The notes under the pieces are model-generated. The model searched no databases. It was not told the DNA's origin and saw only the letters and a list, made by a program, of their open reading frames with translations. The translations under genes were made by a program, and so were the position numbers. Positions 37,201-48,332 of a stretch of 64,000 nt of DNA are shown piece after piece; the stretch's first letter is position 1; each line of letters starts with the position of its first letter. This stretch comes from Nymphaea colorata (Eukaryota; Streptophyta; Magnoliopsida; Nymphaeales; Nymphaeaceae), in NCBI RefSeq assembly GCF_008831285.2, contig NC_045142.1, positions 191,001-255,000 on the forward strand. Direction: 5' to 3'.

Positions 37201-38306
37201 TCTTTATTTACAAGAGGAGTAACTCATGTTCGATTTGGAAGCTGATATAAGAAGTGATAATTTCTGTCTGCCAACGTGTGGAACGTTCTTAAGTTATCTA
37301 ACTTTGTAGACGAAATCCTGACTAGGCAGCCAACCAGTATGACTAGTTGGTTGAGGTGGCTGGCAAGGCAGCAACCGTTCTGTCTTGTCAAACCAGTGAC
37401 TAGTCAGTCCGACTAGCCAGCTAGTTAGCTTAGTAATTGGTCCAGCCAACTAATCTATGACCTTATATTGTATATATAGCCTCAACCAGCTAGGACCTTG
37501 ATCAAATTGTTTCTATCTTCTGGATTTTGAAAACTAGTTTCTTTATCATACATATCAAAATGATTTGAGAAAATACTAACACTTGATGATGAGTCACTCA
37601 TTTCTACTAGCTGATAACATTTTCTGTTGCCTTTTGTTCAAAGACAAACAAATATCCACATATGGTCTATGTGATGAAACTGACAATTTATGATGCTACA
37701 TCTCTATTCAGCTGTTCCTTATACAGTAAATGGATCAGATCACTCAATCTGTGTGATGAGCAGGTCAAATCGCCAGATCGTGTTCTGAATTATCCTGTTG
37801 GCACTATGCTTTTATGTACATCTCGCCATTGAACAACTGAACTAATCTTGGCGGCAGTTAACATACTTGTTTTGTTTACTTTTATTTTTTCATTTATGTT
37901 TCTTACTTTTTTTTGGCTCTAGATGCATCAGGAGTGCTGGAGCGATCCTTGATAATCTTTTGTTTTCTCTCTGTTGTGTACATGATACTTCTATTTGCTG
38001 CTGAAAGGATATTTAACAGCTGTTGAGTGCCCATCTCCAAGTCATGAGAGCTCATAGTGTCATTTTCTTATTACTTGGTTGCTTTGTTCAAATTATGTTG
38101 CCGACAATGGATGGACTACTCTAATGATGTTCTCTCTGACTTTGTTGCAGCAAATGACACTTATTAAGGCTCAAGCAGGAGTGAAGAATAACATGAGAAG
38201 GCTGAATAAGAGCATTATCCAGCAGGGTTCGAACCACCTGTGCCACGTGATTCTTTTTGCCTTCTTATGTTTCTTGGCATTCTATTTGTGGTCTAAGTTT
38301 TTGTAA
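34225..38306 (+). CDS. SFT12: Bet1/Sft1-like Qc-SNARE (At1g29060-type)
   Basis: Exons 34225-34262, 34429-34552, 35054-35110 and 38151-38306 join in phase with GT/AG ends to give 124 residues. The N-terminus MANPYANRGFRSREGLSTR is near-identical to the plant Bet1-like proteins of the At1g29060/At4g14600 group. A SNARE coiled coil spans residues ~38-100 (LDDQITGLHKKI through QAGVKNNMRRLNKS), followed by one C-terminal membrane helix (HVILFAFLCFLAFYLW), so it is tail-anchored. These SNAREs act in fusion at ER-Golgi and intra-Golgi steps. The start is chosen by family match. The last intron is unusually long (3.0 kb) and contains an inverted-repeat element. The symbol is by similarity only. Confidence 0.94.
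35892..36575. mobile_element. Inverted-repeat element rich in GTATCG, inside the SNARE intron
   Basis: The two ends are diverged inverted repeats: the left side (about 35892-35950) carries CAATGTTATC and GGTCG....AACCTAT, and the same words occur in complement at about 36525-36575. Between them is a very AT-rich left half, then a GC-rich right half made of GTATCG/CGATAC words. Nothing in it codes for a transposase. It looks like a non-autonomous TIR element of about 0.7 kb. The exact ends and target duplication were not resolved. Confidence 0.6.
36446..36480. repeat. Perfect 16-bp inverted repeat with 3-base spacer
   Basis: GTATCGTGCGATACGG at 36446-36461 is followed by CCT and then its exact complement at 36465-36480. 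Each arm is itself nearly palindromic. The structure could form a strong hairpin in the intron RNA or a cruciform in DNA. Confidence 0.92.
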
Positions 38307-40830
38307 AGTAGTAGTTTTTTTGGCCCACTGTGCTGTAAAGTATGCCACACTCCCAAGGTGGGTTTGCTGGTGATATGTTAACACACTGCATATAGGGTCT
38401 GCGGGGGCAGCTTGAGTGGTTCTGTATGTAAACTAGTTATCTTTCTGCCCTTATTTCTTCGTTAATATGGTCCCACCGACATGAAATTGCCGCGGCATTT
38501 GTTTTCTACCCGTTTACCTTGTACTTGGCTTAGTATTTAAAACATTACCGACGGCCGTCCATCATGGAGTAACCCTTCTTTTGTTCGTTGGCTTTGCTCC
38601 TTTTTCTATCGTCCCAATTCTGGACTTTTGTTGCAACTTTTTGTGAATGGCTTCATGCTTAACCATTGGAACGACTAACATTATCGTCACTCAGAGATCA
38701 AAACGCAAATCATGTGGCATGTTTCCTATGCTCTATTTTGAAATAACCCCTGCTTCCTATGTTAATTGTTGGATAGATTAATTTGGCAGGGCCGGTTGTT
38801 GTCCTTTCATTGACCTTCTCGTTAGTTGTTTCTCCTTTGTTTGGCTTGCCCCTGGGATTTTGAAGATGATGAGGCTAAACAATGAATGAGTTGGACCTGG
38901 TATTTAAGTTGCTTATACGATTTTATAAGGAAGCCGGAAAAAAACTGTGTATTATCTGTTGAATTTGGTCGGGATCTTGGCTTTGTCCGTTTGGGATCCG
39001 GTTTATCATTCATATGGACATGCTGAGGTATTACCAAGGTGATCGACCAGCGAAGGTTACTACGGAGTGGATGGTTTAAAGGTATCTCTCAGCCGTCGGC
39101 CTTCTGCCTTCTGGACCAGACATATGTACCTGCACTGATCGAGTGCTCTCCTCCATTTCGCATTTTGTAGGAGAAATGGTAATGCAGACTCTGCTATGCT
39201 CTGGCTCTGGATTTGTTATTCCTGTGGAATCTTGATGTTTTTCACTTGTCTTGCCCATATATATGGCTAAAAGCAACATGGTAATCCATAATATATGACC
39301 AATATGGGGGAAATTGGTATTCTTAGTATATATAGTTAGAAAGCAGTCCGCACAGTTTATGCTGGATGGGGCCAAGGAAGATAGATGTTCTTAATCGCAG
39401 GCAAATGTTACAAATTAACGCTGAATTCCCTGGAGAATCCTCCTTTTGCTTTAGAGAAAAAGCATTTTAACGGGCATTGCTAGGTCAGGCATGCCCAGTT
39501 TGTACCAGAAGACACACCAGGCATTGAATTCATAACCTCCCTCCATGCGAAGGTTGTAAGCAATGTTTCCACTATGGGTGGGCAATGTCAGATTGTATCC
39601 CCCATACGCATGATATCCCCGGTGAAATGATTCGAAAAGAAATTCAGAGCGTTCAATTTTCCAAGTATGGACCGGTGAGGTCTTTATCGGCCAAATCAGC
39701 CAACCTGACCCCAAGTTGGTCGGCCAAGATGCTGTATGATTTAGAAATATGACATGGGGCTGATACCCATATTTACAACATTGGTTATTAGACCAACAAA
39801 CCAGAGCTCCAGTTAGGCAATCTGTCAACAAGGTGTCTAATTTAAATAAGAGAAAGTTTGGGAGAGTTTCCTTTTCAAAAAGGGAGAAAAGAAAGTGGTT
39901 CACTTTCAATAATATCAGGCTAAATGAAAATATCCATCTGAAAGGGGAAATCACTGACTACAAGAGCACGAAAAAGCGCTCATCGTTGTCATACTATTAG
40001 GTTTTTTTGGCATTAGTTGAACCCTAGTACTCTTAGACAATTGCCATTTGTGGCCTCGACGCATGACGCATTGGCTGGGACTGCGCAGTAGAAACTGTTC
40101 ATGTCATGGCACCCATGCTTTACAGCGTGTGGCAAGTACTCACACAAGACAACCTCTGTCTAAGCCATTACATATCAGCGATGCTTTTGCGTCAAGTTGA
40201 TATCAACTAGAATTCTCATTTGGCTAAAGATTCATGTCATGATACCTAATTCAACTTTAGCATTTTTACTTGGCAAATAATTCCTCTTTATTCAGATCCT
40301 CTGCATTTATCTTTTCATTTTGGCACACGCCCCTTCCACTCAAATTCTCTAGCCTGCAGGTGAGTTACTTCAGTAGAATCTACTGACCTTTTTATCAAGA
40401 GCAAAAAGCAGCAGCACCACACCAGCGTCACCAATACATCACCAAAATCGTTGGCCATGCATGCAACTGCTACCAACCCCAAATTCATGAAAAGAGGGGC
40501 AAGCGTGGTCGGCTGCTGATTTATTAGGCCTTGACTTTTGTGCTCTCGGGAAAAAAAGGAAAAGGCTAAAAGATTTTAGAAAAAAAAAAAAAATTCAAAC
40601 CACACCAACAGATGAGAGGGAAAGACACGTACTTGGGAGGTAGGGTGGGGACACAGTGGAAGCAGATGAAGCCAATAATATACCACACACTCTATGATTC
40701 TTTTCCTCCCTGCGGACAATCCGGGCATGCATGATATGAAAAAACAGAGGATTTCTTTGCTTTGCTTGGCATCTCCCCTGTTTCTCTAGTACCAGCAGAA
40801 GATACAAACAACCCACCGAAGACGACCATC
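38307..40830. other. Intergenic; SNARE 3' UTR and receptor-kinase upstream region
   Basis: The first ~200 bp are the likely SNARE 3' UTR. An open frame of 167 codons at 39954-39451 (minus) has an ATG start and an even amino acid mix including many Trp and Tyr, but no domain I can name and no neighbouring exons. The last ~250 bp precede the receptor kinase; no clear TATA box was fixed. Confidence 0.5.
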
Positions 40831-43800
40831 ATGTCTCTTTATTTATTTCTCCTCCTCCTCCTTTCACCTCTCCCCATGTCGCTGAGTGCGGAGGTTTATG
40901 CGTCGTCTTCTTCTTCTCCTCGGGGCAACAATGTCGGGGACCAACCAGCTCTGCTCGCCTTCAAAGCACAAATAAGAAGCGACCCTCATGGAATCCTGGA
41001 TGCGTGGAACGACACTGTTAGTTTCTGCGAATGGCCTGGAATTCTGTGCCATTCACCAACAAGGACAAGAGTCACTACCATCAACCTTGCCGGGATGAGG
41101 CTCGCAGGCCCCCTTTCTCCCTCCCTCGCCAACCTCTCCTCCCTCGACACGCTCAACCTCCAGGAGAACGCCTTCTTCGGCACTCTCCCTCGAGAGCTTG
41201 GCCGTCTCCCTCTCCTGAAGACGCTCAACCTCAGCTTCAACTCTCTCACCAGCAGCCTCCCCGACGAACTCGCCAACTGCACCAATCTACGTTTCCTCAA
41301 TCTACAGGGCAACAGGATCTCCGGCAATCTTCCGCTGGAATTGGGCGCCCGCTTAAGCGGTCTCCTCGTCCTCAATTTAGACGGAAATCTTCTTACGGGT
41401 ACTATCCCCTCATCCCTCGGAAACCTGACGTCGCTCACCGAACTGTGGCTCTCAAGAAACGGGTTGAGTGGAAGCATACCGGAAAACCTGGGCGCTCTGT
41501 CCAGTCTGGTCTTCATCCAGCTCTCTTACAATAATCTCGAAGGTGAGGTCCCTCCATCTCTCTACAATGTCTCCTCGTCTCTCCAACACTTCTCTTTGTC
41601 CAACAACCGGCTGATCGGCAGCATCCCTGCCGAGTTCGGGCTGAACTTCCCGAACATCCGTACTCTTCTCCTTGGCGGGAATAATTTCAGCGGAAAGATT
41701 CCCGCCTCGATAACAAATAAGTCGCACATTGAGCTTTTAGATCTCTCGCAGAACAACTTCGGAGGGGATCTGCCGGAAGATATCGGCAGGTTGAGCAATC
41801 TTCGCCAACTAAACCTCGAGAGGAATCGGCTGACAGGTGGCGCGACATTTTTGCTTTCTCTGAGCAATTGCACCCGCTTGGAGTTCTTGTCGCTTTTCTC
41901 CAACAACATGACCGGAGTCTTGCCGGAATATTCCCTTGCAAATCTTTCATCTCACTTATCCATTTTGCTCTTGGGAGAGAACCAGTTGTCCGGAACCATC
42001 CTTGAGCAAATCGACAGATTGGTCAACCTGAAGCACCTAAACCTGCGATTCAATGCATTTGGTGGAAGCATTCCCTTTAGTATAGGCAAGCTCGTGAACT
42101 TGAGGAAGCTGTCCTTGTTGGGGAACTCATTTTCCGGTGAGATTCCAGCATCGATTGGTAATCTGACAAATATTATAGAGATTAATGTCGGTAACAATCG
42201 TTTGCGGGGAGAAATCACTCCAAATATTGGTAATCTCAGTGGGATAAGGAGCCTGTGTCTACAGGGGAATATGTTAAGTGGAAGCATACCCAAGTCAATA
42301 TTTGCTGGCATCTCAAACCTAACTGAACAACTGGATCTGTCCGGCAATTCTTTGAGCGGGGGCCTGCCACCTGAGATAGGCCTATTGACAAAGGTCCAGG
42401 CAATTGATATCTCCGGAAACCGACTTTCCGGCAACATTCCAAAGTCCATCGGAAACTGCACGGGCTTGCAGTCCCTCGATATGGCCTCCAATTCGTTTGA
42501 TGGTCCAATCCCCGAGTCCCTGAGCCAGATTAGAGGAATTATGGATCTAGACCTCTCACAAAACAGGCTTTCAGGCGAAATCCCCGACTTTCTAGCAGAG
42601 CTCCAATTTTTGTGGTCGCTGAACCTCTCTTTTAATGATTTCGACGGGCGGATACCACAGAGAGGGGTGTTCATGGCTCTGAACTCATCTTCTTTCATGG
42701 GCAACCGTCATCTATGCGGCTGCAGGATGAACCTTCCGCCCTGCATGAGACGACCTCCTAATGAAAGAAATCGGGACATCGTCTTCATAGTCACAACTGC
42801 AATTTCCATTCTCGGCTTCATTCTTTTGATTCTTTTGGCATTGTTTTTCAAGATATTGGTTGCTATTCGTGTGAGAGAATCGGCGGTGGAGCCTTCCACG
42901 CCCAATACATCAGTCAGTGATACCATAATAGAGATGCAGAATTGTTGTAAACCAGTTTCTTACAAGGACCTCTATAGGGCAACGGATGGCTTTAGCGAAG
43001 AAAACCTGACGGGCATCGGAAATTTTAGTCGTGTGTACAGAGGAATTATTGGGGACAGCGACGCCGTCGCTGTGAAGGTTTTAGATCCACAACAGAGAGG
43101 AGCCATGAAATCTTTCTTAAGAGAGTGTGAAGCCTTAAGAAACATTAGACATCGAAATCTTCTGAAGATCATCACCCTCTGTTCCTCGGTGGACGCAAAG
43201 GGAGGTGACTTCATGGCTGTGGTTCTGGAGTTCATGCCGAATGGGAGTTTGGAGGGGTGGTTGCACCCGCGGACGGGGAGCAACAGGAGCTTGAGTTTGA
43301 TGGAGAGGGTGAGAATAGCCATGGACGTCGCATTCGCCATGGATTACCTTCACAATGATTATTTGGTACCAATTGTTCATTGCGATCTCAAGCCCGGCAA
43401 CGTTCTTCTTGACAGGGACATGATAGCACATGTAGGCGACTTTGGCCTTGCAAGATGCCTGCCTGCAGCTCGGTCGGGCAGCACCCACTGCATTCAGGGC
43501 TCCTTTGGTTACATCCCTCCAGGTACCATCGTCTTCTAGCTTCTACTTCCAGAAATTAAATTTTAGATGATCAATTCACATAAATATTTTTTCCCTTTTC
43601 CTGTGAATTTTCTGTGCACATGCACACAGAAACTCTTGAGAACACCATTTACGTGACAGTGGTTTTCATGCTTCTAGGTTTTGCCTTTTTTTTTTTTTTC
43701 TTCTCTTGAAAAGAAAAATGAAGTTCGTGGGCATGGAAATTGCACTTGTCTGAAAATTATGAGCACACGGCCAGTGATTATAATCCTTTCATTGGCTTGT

Positions 43801-43873
43801 ATCTTAAGTCCAACTAGGTCCCTTACTGGTCAGGTTTTAATCGCTTGGATGGACTCCTTTGACCTGAATGATC

Positions 43874-43912
<39 letters not shown>

Positions 43913-44547
43913 GCGCACAGTAAAACGGATTGCATGTCTATGGAATTTCTAAAAAGGAAAAAAAAAAAAATGGTCGACCATTGACTGTTGTTGAAACGAA
44001 GATTGAACGAGACGGACAGACAATTAAGATCGTCTACAGATCTGGGAATCTGATGAATGATGTTTACATGATATCTTGGAATGTAGAGTATGCGATGGGT
44101 GGGGAGGTGACGACGGAGGGAGACGTCTATAGCTTTGGCATCCTTCTTCTGGAGATGTTCACCGGTAGGCGGCCAACCGATGACATGTTCGTAGATGGCT
44201 TGACTTTAACCAAGTTGGCGTCGACGGGGTTCCCGGCGCGAGTGATGGAAATCGTCGACCCCTCGATGCTGGAGGAACACGACGGCCTCGCGAAGGCAAC
44301 GGACAGTTGTGGGCAGGCATCGTGCGGAAGAAGCGGCTGCAGGCTACGGCGGTGTCTGGTGGCCGTCTTCCGGTTAGGCCTTCGCTGCGCGGCGGAATCG
44401 CCGAGGGAGCGTCCCAACATGAGGGAAGTAGTGAAGGAGTTGGAAGGCATCAGGTCGTTAATGCTGCTGGGGCCCTCTGAGGCGGAAGCAACACGCTGCC
44501 GACCATCCATGTGGAACCCCTCTTCCGCCGCTCCCCTTCACCTGTGA
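40831..44547 (+). CDS. LRR receptor-like kinase, subfamily XII (EFR/FLS2/Xa21-like), non-RD
   Basis: Exon 1 is 40831-43522 and exon 2 is 44087-44547 (GT/AG, in phase), 1,050 residues. The ATG at 40831 gives a clear signal peptide (MSLYLFLLLLLSPLP). It is followed by the LRR N-cap with a Cys pair (FCEWPGILC), about 22 LRRs, a CxWxP-less C-cap, a membrane helix (residues ~650-679) and a Ser/Thr kinase domain from ~709. Kinase residues seen: VAVK Lys ~749, HCD instead of HRD at 850-852 (non-RD), DFG at 870-872. The intron lies in the activation segment, where LRR-XII genes typically have their only intron. The family includes plasma-membrane receptors for microbial peptides, so an immune role is likely but the ligand is unknown. 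Oddities: the third Gly of the glycine-rich loop is Ser (GIGNFSRV), and GYIPPEY replaces GYIAPEY. Confidence 0.94.
43877..43907. repeat. (TC)n microsatellite in the receptor-kinase intron
   Basis: About 15 TC units lie 180 bp before the splice acceptor at 44086. Confidence 0.93.
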
Positions 44548-45179
44548 CCATAGCCGCCGGTAGTTGAGCGCTAATCTGGTCTGTGCCTCTCCTGCCTCCA
44601 CCACACACCACCACCCCAACAAGAAAACACACGACATGACCCTCCCATTCATTGATACAAGACGGATGATTGGGGCCGAGTAGGTTCCAGTGTCTTCTCA
44701 ATTAATTCCACTCAAAATGTCAACCAACAAGGTGGAAACTCTCTCTTTCGCTCTCTCTCTCTCTCTCCCTCCCTCTACCTGCTGCTGAACTTTGCCAGCT
44801 TACCAACACTTCAAAAGTCAACCGGAAAAAAAAAAAAACAGAACAGTTGTGGCAGGAAGTATGAACAGCATAATGGTTTTAACAACACTTGATGTTTCTT
44901 TAAACCACGGTTTTTAAAATTTTTGTCTTCTGGTAGCATCCGGCAGCCATAGTTTTCCTATATGTATAAATACGGAGGTATGGTTGGCGAAGGTCAACTG
45001 ATGATCTTGTTCATGTTCGTTTCTATCCCACTTAGCTTTTTGCTAAACGAAGGTCAATCAGAAAGGTTAGGTTCGTTAGTGTTGAGCACTCAGAAAGATT
45101 CTTGCAAAACGACAGGCTTTTCCTGCCAAGCAAAATCTTCTTCATACTTTATAAAAGTATTCATATTAAAAAGAAAAAA

Positions 45180-45201
45180 GAGAGAGAGAGAGAGAGAGAG
45201 A
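45180..45201. repeat. (GA)n microsatellite
   Basis: Eleven GA/AG units in a row in intergenic sequence. Confidence 0.92.
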
Positions 45202-47330
45202 AGAGGTCGCCAGTGTTATGTGCTTTTTTACTTTGAAAAAGGGCATGGAAGAATAATATCATATAAGCTAGAGACTAGTGGAAGGTTAGGAAGAAATAAA
45301 TTGAAGAACAGAGCAGGTCGAAAAGTTGATGCGTTTAGAAATATATATCTTCCTGTTGCATGCGCTAGTTTTGGTCTATGAAGAATAAGTTGGGCATTTG
45401 ACAAAAGAAGCACAAAAAACTGAACGAGCAACCGTCCGCTGCTTGCGCAACGCATGGGGGAAGCTTGGAATTGAAGAGTAGGATCAGTCCAACAACTTCC
45501 AAGCAGGATCCGAAATACAGTCTCACTTAACTTAATTTAGGTACATCAAATAAAGAGATTCACTGTCAAAGAGGACGCAACCGAAGACCTGAAAGATGTA
45601 ACACTAAAACCAGCAAGCATCTGGACAAAAATTTCCCGAATCTAGAATTGTGTGCATTGGGGAATTCTAAACCCCAAGTAACAAATACTTAACAAAGTTG
45701 CTTTTTTGTTAGTATGTAAGTGAGTTTTTTTTTTTTTTTTTTCTCTCTCTCATTAAGGCTACAAATTGCTTGAGAAGAGAAATGTAGATACATTAACTTG
45801 AAAAAACTGGTACATTTTTTTTTTCTTTCTTTTTTCTTCCTGTGTTTGACCGCAGGCAGAATCGCCACCTACACCTGACAACTCGGCCAAAAAAACTTGT
45901 GAACAAATTAAATGAAAAATCAGAATTGGCCTTCCTCATATCTACGATCCATATCTCTGTTAAATAAAATTGTTTTCCCAGCTGAATAAGGGACCGAATC
46001 ATTAGCAACACTCAGACGACAGGTTAGGGTCTCCTGCCTCCTCCCTTGCAGCTTTGCACGATGAATTGTTAGAAAAGATGGCAATGATCATGTCACATCA
46101 CCCAATTGATCTGGACCCTCCCTCCATCTACATAGTCCAAGTCACCAAAGTCTCATTATCCAAATTTGATTCATCCGACTGAGATCCAACAAAAACCCGA
46201 TCGACCCAATTACGTACAAACGTTAGACCCCATGTTACTAGGATATGAATTCTCACTTTTAATAAATAGAGCCTTGATCCAAATCTAATTACATAAAATT
46301 GCATTAATTGAGACCTGACCCCAATCAGAATAGTATTTAATCCATGACATTTAGTTTCTCTAGCTCATATGATCCAAATTGTTGTTCTATAAAAAAACAT
46401 GCATTCTTTAGCTCATGCCTAATATGCGAATGTGATTATTGCTACTTTTTCATTAGAAAAGTCCCTTGGTTTAAGTTGCTTTTACAAAATATTTTGTTAT
46501 TTGTTCAACTTAATGGAGTTACCGAATTATGGAAAACATGAAAAAAAAAAAAAAAACAGCTTGAGAAAGAATTAAAACATGAAAAGGGTTATGGCTTAGG
46601 AGAATAGAATAGAAGGGCAATTTTAGTACTCTAAAATATTAATCCAGACGAATTTTAAGAAACGTCCGGTTGTGCAGGCTTTTCTTTAAACAGTTGTTGT
46701 TAGGAAATTAGTGCGAGTCCTGTGTGTTAGGAAAATCGGGAAATCTGGTCCTTCCTCGGGACCTATAAGAAACTGTTTAAGTGTATAATAAACCCATCAA
46801 ATGAGCAGGAAGGAAAGATTTAGACTACAAAAAGCAAAAGGAAAAGGAAAACAAAGAAGGCAATTCTATGGTCCTTAGCGATGTAATGTATTCGATTTAA
46901 ATTAGAGGTTTAAAAAAGAAGGTGATACTTGAGACAATGTGAAGGCTAAACTCACCATGTAAACGAACAAAGAGCGTCCTCCTTTAACAGAGAATATGAA
47001 ACAGAAGAAGCGAGCGGCTGGCTATGGCTAGTCCGCCATGAAATCTTTCGATCGATCCCTTGTGGGCCATTGAAAGGTTAATCCTCAAACAGGTACATCA
47101 CTTAGATGGATCATCATTTACAGGCTCCACTACTTAGAAATTGCTCACTCTTCGAAGCTTCGTGACGGAATTGTTATAATCACACACAATTGCACATTCG
47201 CAACCGGAAAAAGTAAGCCAAAAAAGAGCAAGCGATCCACCAAACTACTGACATACATAATTTTTTTTTTTAAAAAAAAAATCAACATCTAAATATCTGA
47301 AAAGCGACAGCCAGTCAACCAATCCCAAAA

Positions 47331-47396
47331 CTTAGAAGGAACCAACACTGATTATGAACAACACTTAGAAGGAACCAACACTGATTATGAACAACA
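47331..47396. repeat. 33-bp perfect tandem duplication
   Basis: Two identical 33-bp copies (47331-47363 and 47364-47396), starting CTTAGAAGGAACC. They lie about 150 bp past the stop of the MADS gene, so probably within its 3' UTR. A 21-bp part is shared with 13852-13872. Confidence 0.93.
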
Positions 47397-47543
47397 CTGA
47401 AGGACTGGATTGGACCTGCAGATCGTCACTTTAATAGTTCATTGCAAGATGCACCTAGCGAGCGGCATCCAGACCTTATCTACCTGAAAAGTTAGACAAC
47501 TACTAGAAGCGGCGCATGAGAAGGGACGGCCATAGCTGAAAAG

Positions 47544-48332
47544 CTACTGACTAAAATATTGGCCGTTGTTTGGGATGCTTCCGTCTGGATTCGAGGCCCC
47601 CATGAAAGCGTTGTTGTTATTGATGAAAGGGATGGCCATGGAGTTGGTGTTGTAGCCACCAAGAAAGGAATTGAAAGGCAAAGGAGCGGTGGCGGAAGTA
47701 GGAGCATAGGGAGGAGGAGCCAGTGAGGGCGGAGGAAATTGATGGCTGTGAGCGGTGGCGACCGGTTGATGCATCATAGCCATTCCCATCAGCAGCTCGT
47801 CAGCACGCTTGGCGAGAACCGTCCTCATCTCCTCGAGGACGCCCTTGAAGTCCTCGAGTTGCTCCGCCGACAGCTTCTCCAGGTCGGCGTCCCAGAAGTA
47901 GCCCATCCGACCGCCTGTGTCGCTCCGCTGCTGCTTCTGCAGCATGAGGCGGCGCTTCTTCTCCACCTCAATCTGTTGGACGAGCTTGTCGTGCTGGCAG
48001 CTGAGTTCCTGGATGGCGGCGGCGCTGTTGGCATCGGGACCGCTGGCGGGAACGTCGGAGGAAGGATTCTGGAAGCGGTTGAAGATGGCGTCGACGGAGG
48101 GGTGGCCGTAAGAGAAGGCCTTGCCCGCAGGGGAGAAAACGATGAGCGCCATCTCTGCTCCACAAAGGATGCAGAGCTCTCCAGCCTTCTTGATCAGCCC
48201 ATTTCGTCGCTTTGAGAAACAGACTTGACGAGCCTCCTCCTTCGTTATCCTCTTGATCTCTATCTTTTGCCGACCCATTCTTGCTTTGCCGCCGCGCCCG
48301 CTACCATTGTTGTTTCCTTTGTTCTTCCCCAT
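47544..48332 (-). CDS. Type I (M-alpha) MADS-box transcription factor, AGL62-like
   Basis: A single exon of 262 residues starts at ATG 48332. After an 18-residue Gly/Asn-rich N-terminus, the MADS domain spans residues ~19-79 (MGRQKIEIKRI, CFSKRRNGLIKKAGELCILC, ALIVFSPAGKAFSYGHP). The SYGHPSVDA ending and lack of introns mark a type I, M-alpha protein rather than a MIKC type. A coiled-coil-like segment with QHDKLVQQIEVEKKRR follows, then a helix (DLEKLSAEQLEDFKGVLEEM) and a Pro/Asn/Gln-rich tail. M-alpha proteins bind CArG-type DNA, usually as heterodimers with M-gamma partners, and AGL62 and relatives act in central cell and endosperm; that role is by family only. It might be a different M-alpha paralogue. 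Confidence 0.92.
   Translation of the reverse strand: MGKNKGNNNGSGRGGKARMGRQKIEIKRITKEEARQVCFSKRRNGLIKKAGELCILCGAEMALIVFSPAGKAFSYGHPSVDAIFNRFQNPSSDVPASGPDANSAAAIQELSCQHDKLVQQIEVEKKRRLMLQKQQRSDTGGRMGYFWDADLEKLSAEQLEDFKGVLEEMRTVLAKRADELLMGMAMMHQPVATAHSHQFPPPSLAPPPYAPTSATAPLPFNSFLGGYNTNSMAIPFINNNNAFMGASNPDGSIPNNGQYFSQ

Larger units (their letters stand above)
44548..47543. other. Intergenic, no gene recognised
   Basis: 3' flanks of two convergent genes (receptor kinase plus, MADS minus). Contents are (CT)n near 44749, (GA)n at 45180-45201, several poly(T) and poly(A) runs, and a 33-bp tandem duplication at 47331-47396. The longest open frame (44962-45381, 139 codons) runs through the GA repeat and is not gene-like. 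Confidence 0.6.

Noticed and set aside
38224-38236. GGTTCGAACC word as a tRNA T-loop
   Set aside because: It lies in the SNARE last exon, and no acceptor or anticodon arms can be formed around it.
47331-47396. Direct repeats as a CRISPR-like array
   Set aside because: There are only two adjacent copies with no spacers, in a plant nuclear context.
47739-48215. 158-codon plus-strand frame
   Set aside because: It is the antisense of the MADS-box exon.
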